From the NCBI RefSeq assembly GCF_002368035.1, contig NZ_AP018222.1, positions 4,023,534 to 4,087,533 of the forward strand: a DNA stretch of 64,000 nt. Reading direction: 5' to 3'. Positions within the stretch are counted from its first letter, which is position 1. Every line of letters begins with the position of its first letter. Of this stretch, positions 1-8,849 are shown piece after piece. This DNA comes from Nostoc linckia NIES-25 (GTDB lineage Bacteria > Cyanobacteriota > Cyanobacteriia > Cyanobacteriales > Nostocaceae). The notes under the pieces were generated by a model, which searched no databases, was not told the DNA's origin, and worked only from the letters and a program-made list of their open reading frames with translations. Position numbers and translations under genes: made by a program.

Positions 1-672
1 TTCTCTGGCTAAGGTAGTGGCGATCGCGCCACCAGTCGGCGTCACCAGTTCTCGTTCAATGCCGTTGCTATAAACTGGACAATCCCGCATTTCCCAAAGC
101 TTTAATACCGCTGGTACTGGTACAGCCATTTGACCATGCGCCGCCCTCACAGTGCCGCCGCCAGTCGGGAACGCCGAGCAGTATAGTAAAGGCAATCCTG
201 CCTCATTGCTCTCAATCCCTAACCAATCCAACCCCAAGCAAGTACCCACAATATCTACAATCGCATCTACAGCACCTACCTCATGAAAATGAACTTTTTC
301 AGGAGAAATGCCATGCACCGCCCCTTCTGCTACAGCTAGCTGCCGGAATACCGCCAAACTCCAAGCTTCTGCCCGTGGCGGCAATCCTGCTTTGAGAATC
401 ATCTGCTCTATTTCTGGCAGGTGGCGTCCGTGATGATGAGTGTGTTCGCGATCGTGGTGGTGATGATGGTCTACTAAATCCACATGGACTTTAGTTGCCT
501 GCTGACCATTCCGTTGCACAAGTTCAGCCCTTAATTCATATTCGCGTTCAATTCCCAACCCATTAAGTTTTTCAATTAAATACTCCACAGGAACGCCCAA
601 ACTGACCAAAGCACCCAGGCACATATCACCGGAAATTCCTGTCGGACATTCAAGATAAGCGATTTTATTCAT
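1..672 (-). CDS. larC: LarC-type nickel-pincer cofactor protein (3' end outside window)
   Basis: LarC inserts nickel into the pyridinium dinucleotide cofactor of lactate racemase-type enzymes (DUF111/TIGR00299 family). The visible 224 codons begin with MNKIAYLECPTGISGDM, the typical N-terminus of the family with its G-x-S-G-D-M motif. A His-rich stretch (DHHHHDREHTHHH, about residues 72-84) follows, a usual metal-binding loop in this family. Further on, FHEVGAVDAIVDIVG and a TPTGGAIA motif near the window edge also match LarC. The ATG at 670-672 is the natural start. The C-terminal half lies to the left of the window. No larA, larB or larE neighbour is visible here, so the client enzyme is unknown. 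Confidence 0.9.
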   Translation of the reverse strand, partial: MNKIAYLECPTGISGDMCLGALVSLGVPVEYLIEKLNGLGIEREYELRAELVQRNGQQATKVHVDLVDHHHHHDREHTHHHGRHLPEIEQMILKAGLPPRAEAWSLAVFRQLAVAEGAVHGISPEKVHFHEVGAVDAIVDIVGTCLGLDWLGIESNEAGLPLLYCSAFPTGGGTVRAAHGQMAVPVPAVLKLWEMRDCPVYSNGIERELVTPTGGAIATTLARE

Positions 673-715
673 AGTTATTAGTTTATTAGTCATTATTCAT
701 TAGTCATTAGTCATT

Positions 716-797
716 GGGTAAGGGGTAAGCGGAAAAGGGGAAAGATTAAATTTATTCCTTTTCCCTTTAACCTTTAACCTTTTCCCCTGCCTCCCCC
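716..797. repeat. Purine/pyrimidine hairpin repeat, copy 1
   Basis: A G/A-rich arm (GGGTAAGGGG... GGAAAAGGGGAAAG) is followed by ATTAAATTTATTCC and a C/T-rich arm (TTTTCCCTTTAACC... TTTTCCCC), so the unit can fold into a long imperfect hairpin. At least five similar copies occur in this window (3335, 10715, 11930, 56302 and 62085), all between genes. It is preceded by a run of TTAGTCATT-like short repeats and followed by two CCCCAGT heptamers. It was probably a non-autonomous repeat; no coding capacity is seen. Confidence 0.7.
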
Positions 798-822
798 AGT
801 CCCCAGTCCCCACCCCCCACCT

Positions 823-1482
823 ATGGCAAAAATCTTCCCAGTTCATCCGGATAATCCTCAAATTCGTCGAATAGAGGAAATAAAGTCAGCGCTCTCTAGT
901 GGTGCTGTCATGCTTTACCCTACTGATACAGTCTATGCGATCGGTTGTGATTTGAATGCCAAGTCGGCGGTAGAACGAGTGCGGCAAATTAAGCAGCTAG
1001 CAAATGATAAACCACTGACATTTTTATGTCCCTCACTTTCAAATGTGGCGACTTATGCCTTCGTAAGTGACACAGCCTATCGGATTATGAAGCGCCTAAT
1101 TCCAGGTACATACACGTTTTTGCTACCAGCGACTAAGTTAGTACCGCGATTGGTGCAAAGTCCCAAGCGGAAAACTACAGGAATTAGAGTCCCAAACCAT
1201 ACTGTCTGTTTGGCTCTGCTGGAAGCTTTGGGCAATCCGATTATCTCAACTTCCGCACACGTGCCACCAGATGAAGGAAATAATGGCTTGGTTCACATAG
1301 ATCCAGAGACTATTCGATCGCGGGTAGAGCTATTTGACCGTTTGGACAAATTCGTAGACATAATTGTAGATGCTGGTGATGAGCCTAAGTATGAAGTGTC
1401 TACAATTTTGGATTTAACGGGAGACGAAGCAGTAATGATACGGAGGGGTTTAGGTTGGGAAGCAGCGTCAGCGTGGGTATAA
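823..1482 (+). CDS. Sua5/YciO/YrdC-family protein (threonylcarbamoyl-AMP synthase fold)
   Basis: The 219-residue protein has the YrdC fold: PTDTVYAIGCD near residues 33-43, the KPLTFLCP segment, and KRKTTGIRVPNH with the conserved basic residues that bind ATP and threonine. The latter is followed by NPIISTSAH. Family members make threonylcarbamoyl-AMP for the t6A37 modification of ANN-reading tRNAs. The spacing of KPLT and the TTGIRVP region is closer to the YciO branch, whose activity is weaker or uncertain, than to classical TsaC. It therefore may be a paralogue rather than the main enzyme. The gene stands alone, after repeat copy 1. Confidence 0.85.
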   Translation: MAKIFPVHPDNPQIRRIEEIKSALSSGAVMLYPTDTVYAIGCDLNAKSAVERVRQIKQLANDKPLTFLCPSLSNVATYAFVSDTAYRIMKRLIPGTYTFLLPATKLVPRLVQSPKRKTTGIRVPNHTVCLALLEALGNPIISTSAHVPPDEGNNGLVHIDPETIRSRVELFDRLDKFVDIIVDAGDEPKYEVSTILDLTGDEAVMIRRGLGWEAASAWV

Positions 1483-1866
1483 GGATTAAATTTCATCAGC
1501 GCACTTATTTTTTTCGGAAATTGTGATTTAAATGACTCCAGTTTTGAAATTGTCATAATTAAAGGCGATTGCAGTGGGTATAACAGGATGGTGGCAACAC
1601 TCGCTAGAGCAAGGCATTCAACAACTTTGAAGAAATGCTGCGTATCCATTTATTAGCCTCAACGTGGTGATTTGTGGAAGAACCTACACATTGCCATAGC
1701 TACAACTCTTTCGTATTTCCTACAGTTTTAAATATGAGCTTTAGATGTGAGCATTACATGGGGCAAGTCTTGATGGATGAATGCCCAAAGATTCTCCAAC
1801 CAAGACTAGCCTCGATCGCTGTGTCTGCGTTGTAATTACGGTGCAATACTACTCCCTGGAAAAGTC
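1483..1866. other. Intergenic region upstream of the hetZ-family gene
   Basis: I see no complete gene in these 384 bases. A short open stretch at about 1561-1629 would encode AIAVGITGWWQHSLEQGIQQ and then a stop, but it has no start and may be a gene-end remnant or chance. The rest presumably contains the promoter and leader of the downstream hetZ-family gene; no clear operator stands out. Confidence 0.5.
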
Positions 1867-3087
1867 ATGAAAGCTAATGTCGCCAATCTACCAAACTCTA
1901 CAGCAGTTTTTAACAACCATGTTTCTGGCGAAGAATTGCCAGCTAGCAGCAGTGACACCTTAGTTCAATTGCTGTGTGAAGAAATGCAAGGGCAAGTCAA
2001 AGCAGCGCCCAGGTGCGTACAAGCTTTAGCAAAGCGCATCGCCAAGGAAGTAGAACGCATTTGCGATAAAAGCTCCCGCATCCAAACATCTGGACAAATT
2101 CAGTCTTGGCAAATGACGTTGGCCAGACACCGGATGCAAAAGTGCTTGCGTTACTACCAGCTAGGTTCCAAACAAGGACGGGTAGAATTACATAGCAATT
2201 TGGGCGCGATGGTTTACCGCCATGTAACTATATCCGGCTCGGAGTTGGGTTTTGACGCTCGTTACAGCTTAATTGAAGATTTTTTACAAGCATTTTATAT
2301 TGAAGCGATTAAAGCTTTCCGCCGCGAAAACGAATTACCTGAGGATCACACGCCGCGTACTCAGCTGCAATTAGCTGAATATATGGCATTTACAGAACAG
2401 TACGCCAAACGCCGCATCAATTTACCAGGCGGTGCAAATCAGCAATTAATTATTTTGCGGGCCCAGGGTTTTGCTCGTCGTCAGCCCCAAGAAACTACTG
2501 TGGATATTGAAATGGCGGTGGAGTCTGCTAAGGGTGAAGAAGCAGAATCTTACCAACGCAATTCGGCGGTACAACAACTGCGATCGCAAATGATCGCCAA
2601 AGCCAGTTTCGATCCATCGGAAGAGTCAGAACGCGATCGCGTCATTGCTGAATTGATGAAATACTTGGAGTCCCAAGGTCAATCTGACTGTATGGACTAC
2701 TTAAGTCTGAAACTGCAAGACCTTTCAGCACCCGAAATTGACCAAATTCTTGGTTTAACTAGCCGTCAGCGCGATTATCTGCAACAGCGGTTTAAATATC
2801 ATGTAGAAAAGTTTGCCAAGCAACATCATTGGCAATTGGTACATCAATGGTTAGGTGCGGGTTTGGAGCAAAAGTTGGGTTTATCTTCCCAACAATGGGA
2901 AATCTTTATCGGTCAACTCACAGAACAACAACAGCAAATTTTACAACTCAAAACTGCACGGGAAAGCGACCAAGCGATCGCCAAAGCCATCAAATGCACC
3001 CCCAAACAAGTGCAAAAGCGCTGGACTCAATTATTAGAAATAGCATGGGCTATCCGCAACGGTAATACTGAAGCCCAGACAGGTTGA
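1867..3087 (+). CDS. HetZ-family (HetZ-related) protein
   Basis: The 406-residue protein matches what I recall of the HetZ family of filamentous cyanobacteria. The N-terminal half contains WQMTLARHRMQKCLRYYQLGS and EYMAFTEQYAKRRI. The C-terminal half contains the HTH-like segments APEIDQILGLTSRQRDYLQQRF and SDQAIAKAIKCTPKQVQKRW. HetZ is an early regulator of heterocyst differentiation that binds DNA. The patU genes that usually follow hetZ in Anabaena-type genomes are absent here, so this is more likely a HetZ-related paralogue than HetZ itself. An alternative view is a generic sigma-factor-like HTH protein, since the C-terminal helices resemble sigma region 4. The start ATG at 1867 gives the full family length. 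Confidence 0.7.
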   Translation: MKANVANLPNSTAVFNNHVSGEELPASSSDTLVQLLCEEMQGQVKAAPRCVQALAKRIAKEVERICDKSSRIQTSGQIQSWQMTLARHRMQKCLRYYQLGSKQGRVELHSNLGAMVYRHVTISGSELGFDARYSLIEDFLQAFYIEAIKAFRRENELPEDHTPRTQLQLAEYMAFTEQYAKRRINLPGGANQQLIILRAQGFARRQPQETTVDIEMAVESAKGEEAESYQRNSAVQQLRSQMIAKASFDPSEESERDRVIAELMKYLESQGQSDCMDYLSLKLQDLSAPEIDQILGLTSRQRDYLQQRFKYHVEKFAKQHHWQLVHQWLGAGLEQKLGLSSQQWEIFIGQLTEQQQQILQLKTARESDQAIAKAIKCTPKQVQKRWTQLLEIAWAIRNGNTEAQTG

Positions 3088-3429
3088 AGTCCAAATGAAA
3101 ATTATTAAAAATAATCTCAGCTTAATTGTTGTTATGGATATGGCGCTAATTTTGGTTGATTTTTAGGGCTTACTTATAAAATAATCTTATTATTGAGCCT
3201 AGCAGTTAGCTTTTGTATATTTACCCCAAAAACTGTATCTTAAACTACTATTTTTTAGCGATCGCCCTCATTTTTCGGTCAACTGAATGTCTGCTATTTC
3301 TACCGAACTGCAATAGACTTCTTGCAGAAGTCGAGAAAAGTGGGAAAGGTTTGTTATTCCCTTTCCCCTTTAACCTTTTCCCTTTTCCCACAAGAGTGCA
3401 AAAAGCACTTTTGCACTCTTGTCTAATGT
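3088..3429. repeat. Intergenic region with hairpin repeat copy 2
   Basis: This 342-base gap lies between two convergent genes. From about 3335 to 3390 it carries a degenerate copy of the G/A-C/T repeat (GAGAAAAGTGGGAAAGG ... CCCTTTCCCC). The strong hairpin annotated separately follows. I see no gene; a 95-codon open frame here is made largely of the repeat. Confidence 0.55.
3391..3421. terminator. Hairpin between convergent genes
   Basis: CAAGAGTGCAAAA (3391-3403) and TTTTGCACTCTTG (3409-3421) form a perfect 13-bp stem with a 5-base loop. It lies 9 bases past the stop of the AraC-type gene on the minus strand and downstream of the hetZ-family gene on the plus strand. It is therefore placed as a bidirectional terminator, although no long T-run follows on either strand. 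Confidence 0.6.
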
Positions 3430-4386
3430 TCAGGCGATTCGTAAACGTTCAATATCCTTCATGGGTGGAGCGCCAAATAAGCGGGAATACTCACGACTGA
3501 ACTGTGAAGGACTCTCATAACCAACCTGATAAGCCGCCTGGGTTGCATCAGCGTTTTCAGCCAGCATCAGACGACGTGCTTCCAATAACCTCAACTGTTT
3601 TTGATATTGCAATGGACTCATTGAGGTGACTGCTTTGAAATGGCGATGGAATGATGCAGGAGACATACTCGCTTGTTGAGCCAAATCATCAACCCGCAAT
3701 GATTTTGTAAAATCAGCTTTGATCCGTTTAACTACCTCTGCAACGCGCTGCATATTGCTACCTGATGTCGCAATCTGGCGAACCGCTTCGTCTTGTTCGC
3801 CAATTAAAAGGCGGTAATAGATTTCACGAATAATCATCGATGCCAGGAATGGAATATCCTGGGGCGTATCCAAAAGCCGTGTTAGTCTAGTGGCACAATC
3901 AATCAACGATGCATTAGCATCGCTAACGAACAAGCCTTTAACCGAAGTTTCTTTTTTTTCTGGGCTGTGCTGGATTTGGTCAATAATATTCCAAAGCTGA
4001 GTCGCATCCAAACTCAGCTTAAATGCTAGATACGGTTTATCTGGTGTCGCTTCGATAATGTATCCACTGAGCGGCAAATCCACTGTGACAACAATATATT
4101 GAGCCGCACCATACTGATAGGTTTCCTTGCCCAGCAAAGTTTCTTTTTTGCCTTGAAGAATAATGCACAGAGTCGGTTCATATACGGCGCAGAGTGTTGT
4201 AAGAGCAGCAGATTCCCGCATAAATTCCAACTGAGCGATCGCGGTTGAATGAATACCGTTCCCCTTATCATCCGTATGGCGAGTTACTAGTTCCACCAGT
4301 TCTTGACAAGCATGAATCGCCGTCTCGCGTTTCAAGGGTTCAATTGCCATAGAAGTTTCTCGATCGCTCCGATCGTTTTGTTGCAC
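3430..4386 (-). CDS. AraC-family transcriptional regulator
   Basis: The 318-residue protein has an N-terminal AraC_N-type cupin domain, about residues 20-190, with EPTLCIILQGKKETLLG and DLPLSGYI. A C-terminal double HTH of the AraC/XylS kind follows, with LRVDDLAQQASMSPASFHRHFKAVTSMSPLQYQKQLRL and then VGYESPSQFSREYSRLFGAPP. A second Met at residue 13 (MAIEPLKRE) is a plausible alternative start. The gene is divergent from an SDR oxidoreductase, an arrangement often seen when the regulator controls the neighbour in response to a small molecule or stress. The effector is unknown. Confidence 0.9.
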   Translation of the reverse strand: MQQNDRSDRETSMAIEPLKRETAIHACQELVELVTRHTDDKGNGIHSTAIAQLEFMRESAALTTLCAVYEPTLCIILQGKKETLLGKETYQYGAAQYIVVTVDLPLSGYIIEATPDKPYLAFKLSLDATQLWNIIDQIQHSPEKKETSVKGLFVSDANASLIDCATRLTRLLDTPQDIPFLASMIIREIYYRLLIGEQDEAVRQIATSGSNMQRVAEVVKRIKADFTKSLRVDDLAQQASMSPASFHRHFKAVTSMSPLQYQKQLRLLEARRLMLAENADATQAAYQVGYESPSQFSREYSRLFGAPPMKDIERLRIA

Positions 4387-4682
4387 CTAATTATAGAGGA
4401 TTCTTTTGGGCATCATCGTTCTGCTTGAGAGGATTGGGCAATAAGATGCGAGGTTTATGTATTTGTAACCCTTATGGTTAAGCCTATGATGAACCTATAC
4501 CAGAAAGGCAATGAAAGGATAAGGCAATAGGACAAGGCGCAACAAGCAAATCGAAATCGCTTTGATTGCAAAATCGAGGTGAGAACAAAGCAAAAATACC
4601 GCTTTTGCAAATGCCTAGAAAGGAATTGATATCGGTTCAAGAATTTAGCTGTGTTACTAACTTAATGTCAGGAGATCTACAG
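4387..4682. promoter_or_regulatory. Divergent promoter region between araC-type and SDR genes
   Basis: This spacer separates the regulator from the SDR gene and must carry both promoters. On the plus strand AGGAG at 4670-4674, eight bases before ATG 4683, is a clear ribosome-binding site. It decides the SDR start. I could not identify a convincing operator by eye. Confidence 0.5.
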
Positions 4683-5513
4683 ATGACTCAGAGAACATGG
4701 TTTATTACAGGTGCTTCCCGTGGAATTGGGGCTGAGATCGCGAAAGCAGTTTTGGCAGCAGGTGACCAATTAATTGCAACCGCCCGCAACAAAGACGATT
4801 TGCATCAGTTCGAGTCCAGTCAAAATGTGTTGATCCTCAGCCTGGATATTACCGACGAGGCTCAAGTGAAATCAGCAGTAGCAGCAGGATTAGAACGCTT
4901 TGGGCAGATCGATGTGTTAGTCAACAATGCGGGATTCGGTTTGCTGGGAGGCATTGAAGAAACCAGTGCCGAAGAGGTTGAGCGGGTATACCGCACGAAC
5001 GTCTTTGGGCTTTTGAATGTGACTCGTGCCGTGTTGCCTAGTATGCGTCAGCGCCGCGCCGGACACATTATTAACCTATCGTCGGTCGGTGGCTATCGCT
5101 CGTCTTCAGGGTGGGGTATCTATTGCTCAACCAAATTTGCTGTTGAAGCCATTACTGAAGCTCTGCACGATGAGTTAGCTCCTTTGGGAATCCATGCTAC
5201 CGTTGTCGAACCGGGATACTTCCGTACCAATTTTCTCGATGGCAGTTCGCTTCAAAAAACCGCAACAGAGATTCCTGATTATGCACAGACCGTCGGTAAA
5301 ACCCGTAACCTCGCATCTGAACGGAACTATCAACAACAGGGAGATCCCACCAAACTCGCCCAGGCGATCCTTGAGATCGTTAACGCAGATACTCCACCTT
5401 TGCGGTTGCCTCTAGGGACAGATACCCTTGAGGTAATTGCCCAGAAAAACGCTTACGTTGAGCAAGAGACGGCACAATGGCGAACTCTGGCTGAATCCAC
5501 TGATTACAGATAG
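4683..5513 (+). CDS. SDR-family NAD(P)-dependent oxidoreductase
   Basis: The 276-residue short-chain dehydrogenase begins MTQRTWFITGASRGIG, with the TGxxxGIG cofactor motif. NNAGFG near residue 80, a catalytic Ser in NLSSVGGYRS and the YxxxK motif in YCSTKFAVEA complete the active site. PGYFRTNF is the usual segment after the active site. A longer open frame begins at 4566, but ATG 4683 has an AGGAG site and matches the family start. It is the first gene after the divergent AraC regulator and probably its target. The substrate is not predictable. Confidence 0.9.
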   Translation: MTQRTWFITGASRGIGAEIAKAVLAAGDQLIATARNKDDLHQFESSQNVLILSLDITDEAQVKSAVAAGLERFGQIDVLVNNAGFGLLGGIEETSAEEVERVYRTNVFGLLNVTRAVLPSMRQRRAGHIINLSSVGGYRSSSGWGIYCSTKFAVEAITEALHDELAPLGIHATVVEPGYFRTNFLDGSSLQKTATEIPDYAQTVGKTRNLASERNYQQQGDPTKLAQAILEIVNADTPPLRLPLGTDTLEVIAQKNAYVEQETAQWRTLAESTDYR

Positions 5514-5784
5514 TGGGTACAAGATGGTGAAAAAAAGTAGATTAGCGGGTGAGGTTTGAGCGCTTCTCTTGGTTGCATCTTGGTGTCGATCTTCAGTTAG
5601 CCAAAGAGCGATCGCGTTCTTATAAGTTTGACGTACTTTGGCGCATATTCATCCAAAATTGGTATTATAGGTGCGGAAGATGGGTTATACAAATAAGAAC
5701 TTAACTGGAGATAGCCAAGCTGCAATAAAGGATTACAATCAAGCGATTGCTATTTCCCATAAAAGTAACTATAGACACTTAGAC

Positions 5785-6075
5785 ATGGAAAAAATAGTCA
5801 TCGTCAAATGGAAACTCAAAGAGTCGGAAGCGTCACGCATTTTGAAAATGCTACCGGAACTGGCTGAGAAGACTAGAAATGAGGAAGGTAATATTTCCTA
5901 CACGATCTATCAGTCCCAAAGCGATCCTTGCGAACTCATACTTCATGAGCATTACGTCGATGACGATGCCGCAGAAACTCATAAACAATCGCAACACTAC
6001 AAGAGAATCGTCGCAAACGAAATCATTCCGCATCTTGAAGCCCGCGAGGTAATTTTGGTAAAAAAACTCGTTTAA
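5785..6075 (+). CDS. Quinol monooxygenase-like (ABM domain) small protein
   Basis: From ATG 5785 the protein is 96 residues long and fits an antibiotic-biosynthesis-monooxygenase (YgiN-like) domain. It has VIVKWKLKESEASRILKMLPELAEKTRNEEGN, ELILHEHYVDDDAAETHKQS and a C-terminal VILVKKLV strand. Such proteins are dimeric ferredoxin-like folds acting on quinols or on reactive small molecules. The frame is open upstream to 5671, but the extra 38 residues resemble a piece of a TPR repeat (GDSQAAIKDYNQAIAI), not an ABM protein, so they are probably not part of it. No strong ribosome-binding site is visible before 5785. Confidence 0.7.
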   Translation: MEKIVIVKWKLKESEASRILKMLPELAEKTRNEEGNISYTIYQSQSDPCELILHEHYVDDDAAETHKQSQHYKRIVANEIIPHLEAREVILVKKLV

Positions 6076-6123
6076 ATTGGTTATTGATACAAATATCGCC
6101 ATCAGCCGTGCCAGGGAGGTTTT

Positions 6124-6825
6124 ATGTCGAAAAAGGTGCTAATCATTGTATCGAACGCTCACGCCATTGGCCCGCACAACAGAAGAACAGGTATTTTTTT
6201 GCCGGAAGTAGCGCATCCTTATGCTGAATTTGACAAAGCAAAATACCAAATCGATTTTGCAAGTCTTACCGGAGACACTCCGTTTCTCGACGCGCTCAAT
6301 CTGGCTGACGACCCCGACAATCTATCCTTTTTGGTGGGAAAAGGATGGGCATCAATGCAGAAAGCCAAGAAACTATCAGACGTGGATGTCAGCCAGTATG
6401 ACGCCATCTTCGTTCCCGGCGGTTTAGCGCCAATGGTCGATATGCCTGAACACCCGCTTCTTAAAAAGGTTGTCAAAGAGACTTACGAGCGAAGCGCCAT
6501 CGTTGGAGCAGTTTGTCATGGCCCGGTGTCGTTGCTAAACGTAAAACTGAGTGACGGTACTTATTTGCTCGCCGGAAAGAATATCACTTCATTCACAAAC
6601 GATGAAGAAGACAACTACGCCAAAGCTGATGTGCCTTTCGAGCTGGAAACAGCCCTCACCAAACAAGGCGCGATCTTTCACAAAGTTGCACCTTGGCAAC
6701 CAAACAGCATTTCTGATGGGAATCTCGTCACCGGGCAAAATCCCGCTTCTGCCAAAGGCGTTGCCGAGAAAATGATAAAGCTTTTAGAAGAATTGTACGC
6801 AACACCAACCCGCTTAGCGACCTGA
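6124..6825 (+). CDS. DJ-1/PfpI-family protein (Hsp31-like type 1 glutamine amidotransferase fold)
   Basis: The 233-residue protein has the DJ-1/PfpI fold. FVPGGLAPMVDM carries the conserved loop, and AVCHGPVSLLN carries the nucleophilic elbow Cys followed by His. A Glu early in the protein (FLPEVAHP) fits the Hsp31/YDR533C-type triad. Members act as glyoxalase III or as protein and metabolite deglycases under carbonyl stress. The start is supported by GGGAGG at 6115-6120. It follows the ABM gene by 48 bases and is probably co-transcribed with it, giving a small detoxification cassette. Confidence 0.88.
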   Translation: MSKKVLIIVSNAHAIGPHNRRTGIFLPEVAHPYAEFDKAKYQIDFASLTGDTPFLDALNLADDPDNLSFLVGKGWASMQKAKKLSDVDVSQYDAIFVPGGLAPMVDMPEHPLLKKVVKETYERSAIVGAVCHGPVSLLNVKLSDGTYLLAGKNITSFTNDEEDNYAKADVPFELETALTKQGAIFHKVAPWQPNSISDGNLVTGQNPASAKGVAEKMIKLLEELYATPTRLAT

Positions 6826-6988
6826 CGGAGCAACAAATTGTCGATCCCTTCTTCGCTCATTTAAGCACTGGCGTAACTCTCCGTAGTGGTAGGTGTTTTT
6901 TGCTGATGTTGCCATGATATCTATCATTCGTCTGATGGTTAACAGAATGAGATTATAAAATTTTAGGCTCTTTAGACTAGGAAGAATC

Positions 6989-8599
6989 ATGGTCGCGGCA
7001 ACTCAACAGCACAAGTTTGATGTCATTGTGATTGGTTCCGGAATTGGGGGATTGACCGTTGCTGCACTGCTCTCCAAACTGCATCGAAAACGGGTTTTAG
7101 TCTTGGAACAGCATTTCACGGTGGGCGGATTTACCCATACCTTTGAACGCAAAGGAAAATTTCATTGGGATGTGGGATTGCACTACGTCGGCGATATGGG
7201 CGAAGGCAGCACCGGGAAAGCCGTGTTTGACTATCTCACGAACGGCAATTTGCACTGGCACAAAATGCCAGACCCGTTTGAGAAGTTTGTCTATCCAGAT
7301 TTCACTTTTGAGGTGTATTCCGATCCCGATCGCTTTCAAGCTGATTTAATTCAACGCTTTCCCCACGAGCAGATCGCGATCCAACGGTATTTCAGGGATA
7401 TTCGCAGGGCAGCGTTTTGGTTCGCTATGCATTCCATGTTGGAGCTATTTCCAGGATGGTTGCAGCCATTCGTCAAACGAGTCATCCGGTCTTTCGGTGC
7501 AATCGCCAGACAAACCACTCAGCGATATCTAGATAAACATTTCCAAGATGCCCATCTCAAAGCATTGCTAGTTTCCCAGTGGGCAGATTACGGCCTACCG
7601 CCATCCCAAAGTTGCTTTGGTATTCATAGTGGGATTGTGAGGCATTATTTGAATGGAGGCTGGTATCCCGTGGGTGGAGCGGAGGGGATCGCACAATCGA
7701 TCGTTCCAGCGATCGAACGCTCAGGTGGTATCGTTCTCACCCAACGCCGCGTCACAGAAATCTTACTAGACTCTGGGACAGCAGTGGGTGTAAAAGCACA
7801 ACATACGGCAAAGCGACAGGCAGAGGCAGACTTGGAAATCTACCATGCGCCGATTGTCGTGTCTGGTGCTGGCGCGTTTAATACCTATTTGAAGCTGATT
7901 CCCTCTAGCTATCCACTGGTTGAACGTCAGGCAATTCAGGCGTTTCCGAAAAGTACCAGTATGGTGACAGTATACCTGGGGTTAAAAGAAAGTCCCCAAA
8001 AACTAGGTTTTCGGGGTGAAAACTACTGGATTTATACGACCTATGACCATGATGCGATCGCTCAAGATCCGCCCATAACCTCAGAACGTCTACCCAGGTT
8101 CTGCTATCTCTCGTTTCCATCTTTGAAAGATCCATTGGCTCAGGCACATACCGCCGAAATCATTGCTCATGTTGACTACGATTTCTTCTCGCAGTGGCGG
8201 GAGCAACCTTGGCGGCGGCGAGGCAGTGAGTACACTCAACTCAAAGCTCAAATTACCGAGTCCCTAATCGAGTTAGTAGAAAGCCACTATGTTGGCTTCC
8301 AGGATTTAATTGAGTATGCAGAACTCTCAACTCCGCTGACCGTAGAACACTTTAATGGGAGCGATCGGGGTGCTATCTTTGGTATTCCCTGCATTCCCGA
8401 ACGACTCAATCAATCCTGGATCGGAGCTAGAACACCGATTAAAAACCTCTACCTGACTGGAGCGGATACATTTTCACTCGGCATTATGGGCGCGATGATG
8501 AGTGGTGTGAAAACAGCAGGTCTTTTGAATGGAGACTTTGGTTTCTTTAAGATTATGGCAACTATCATGCGAGAGTCGGCTTTACGCAGCCGCTCGTAA
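6989..8599 (+). CDS. FAD-dependent oxidoreductase, RetSat/CrtI-like
   Basis: The 536-residue flavoprotein starts with the dinucleotide-binding motif VIVIGSGIGGLTVAALLSK and EQHFTVGGFTHTF. It ends with GADTFSLGIMGAMMSGVKTAG, the C-terminal FAD motif of the carotenoid isomerase/phytoene desaturase/retinol saturase superfamily. The GLHYVGDMG segment fits all-trans-retinol 13,14-reductase-like members. The substrate is unknown: a carotenoid, an apocarotenoid or another polyene lipid are possible. It is 163 bases after the DJ-1 gene on the same strand, so it may belong to the AraC-linked cassette or have its own promoter. Confidence 0.85.
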   Translation: MVAATQQHKFDVIVIGSGIGGLTVAALLSKLHRKRVLVLEQHFTVGGFTHTFERKGKFHWDVGLHYVGDMGEGSTGKAVFDYLTNGNLHWHKMPDPFEKFVYPDFTFEVYSDPDRFQADLIQRFPHEQIAIQRYFRDIRRAAFWFAMHSMLELFPGWLQPFVKRVIRSFGAIARQTTQRYLDKHFQDAHLKALLVSQWADYGLPPSQSCFGIHSGIVRHYLNGGWYPVGGAEGIAQSIVPAIERSGGIVLTQRRVTEILLDSGTAVGVKAQHTAKRQAEADLEIYHAPIVVSGAGAFNTYLKLIPSSYPLVERQAIQAFPKSTSMVTVYLGLKESPQKLGFRGENYWIYTTYDHDAIAQDPPITSERLPRFCYLSFPSLKDPLAQAHTAEIIAHVDYDFFSQWREQPWRRRGSEYTQLKAQITESLIELVESHYVGFQDLIEYAELSTPLTVEHFNGSDRGAIFGIPCIPERLNQSWIGARTPIKNLYLTGADTFSLGIMGAMMSGVKTAGLLNGDFGFFKIMATIMRESALRSRS

Positions 8600-8849
8600 C
8601 AAAACATAGAGTTTGCTGTTTAGCTAAAGCAATAGCAGGCTAACAATCCCGCTGCACGCCGACCGAACAACAGTTATTGATGAAACCGAGAGCTTACTTG
8701 CGGGAGTTGAACGGGAACATTAAATCATCACAAACCTATTTAATTCTGTGTAGAAGCAATTTTGAATGGACTATTAAATCTTGCTTTGATTTATTTAGTT
8801 ACTAGCTTACAGAATTCATGCTGACTTCTGAGTTATGACTTCTGAATTC

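Noticed and set aside
1561..1629. Possible gene-end remnant (AIAVGITGWW...)
   Set aside because: Too short and without start or recognisable family.
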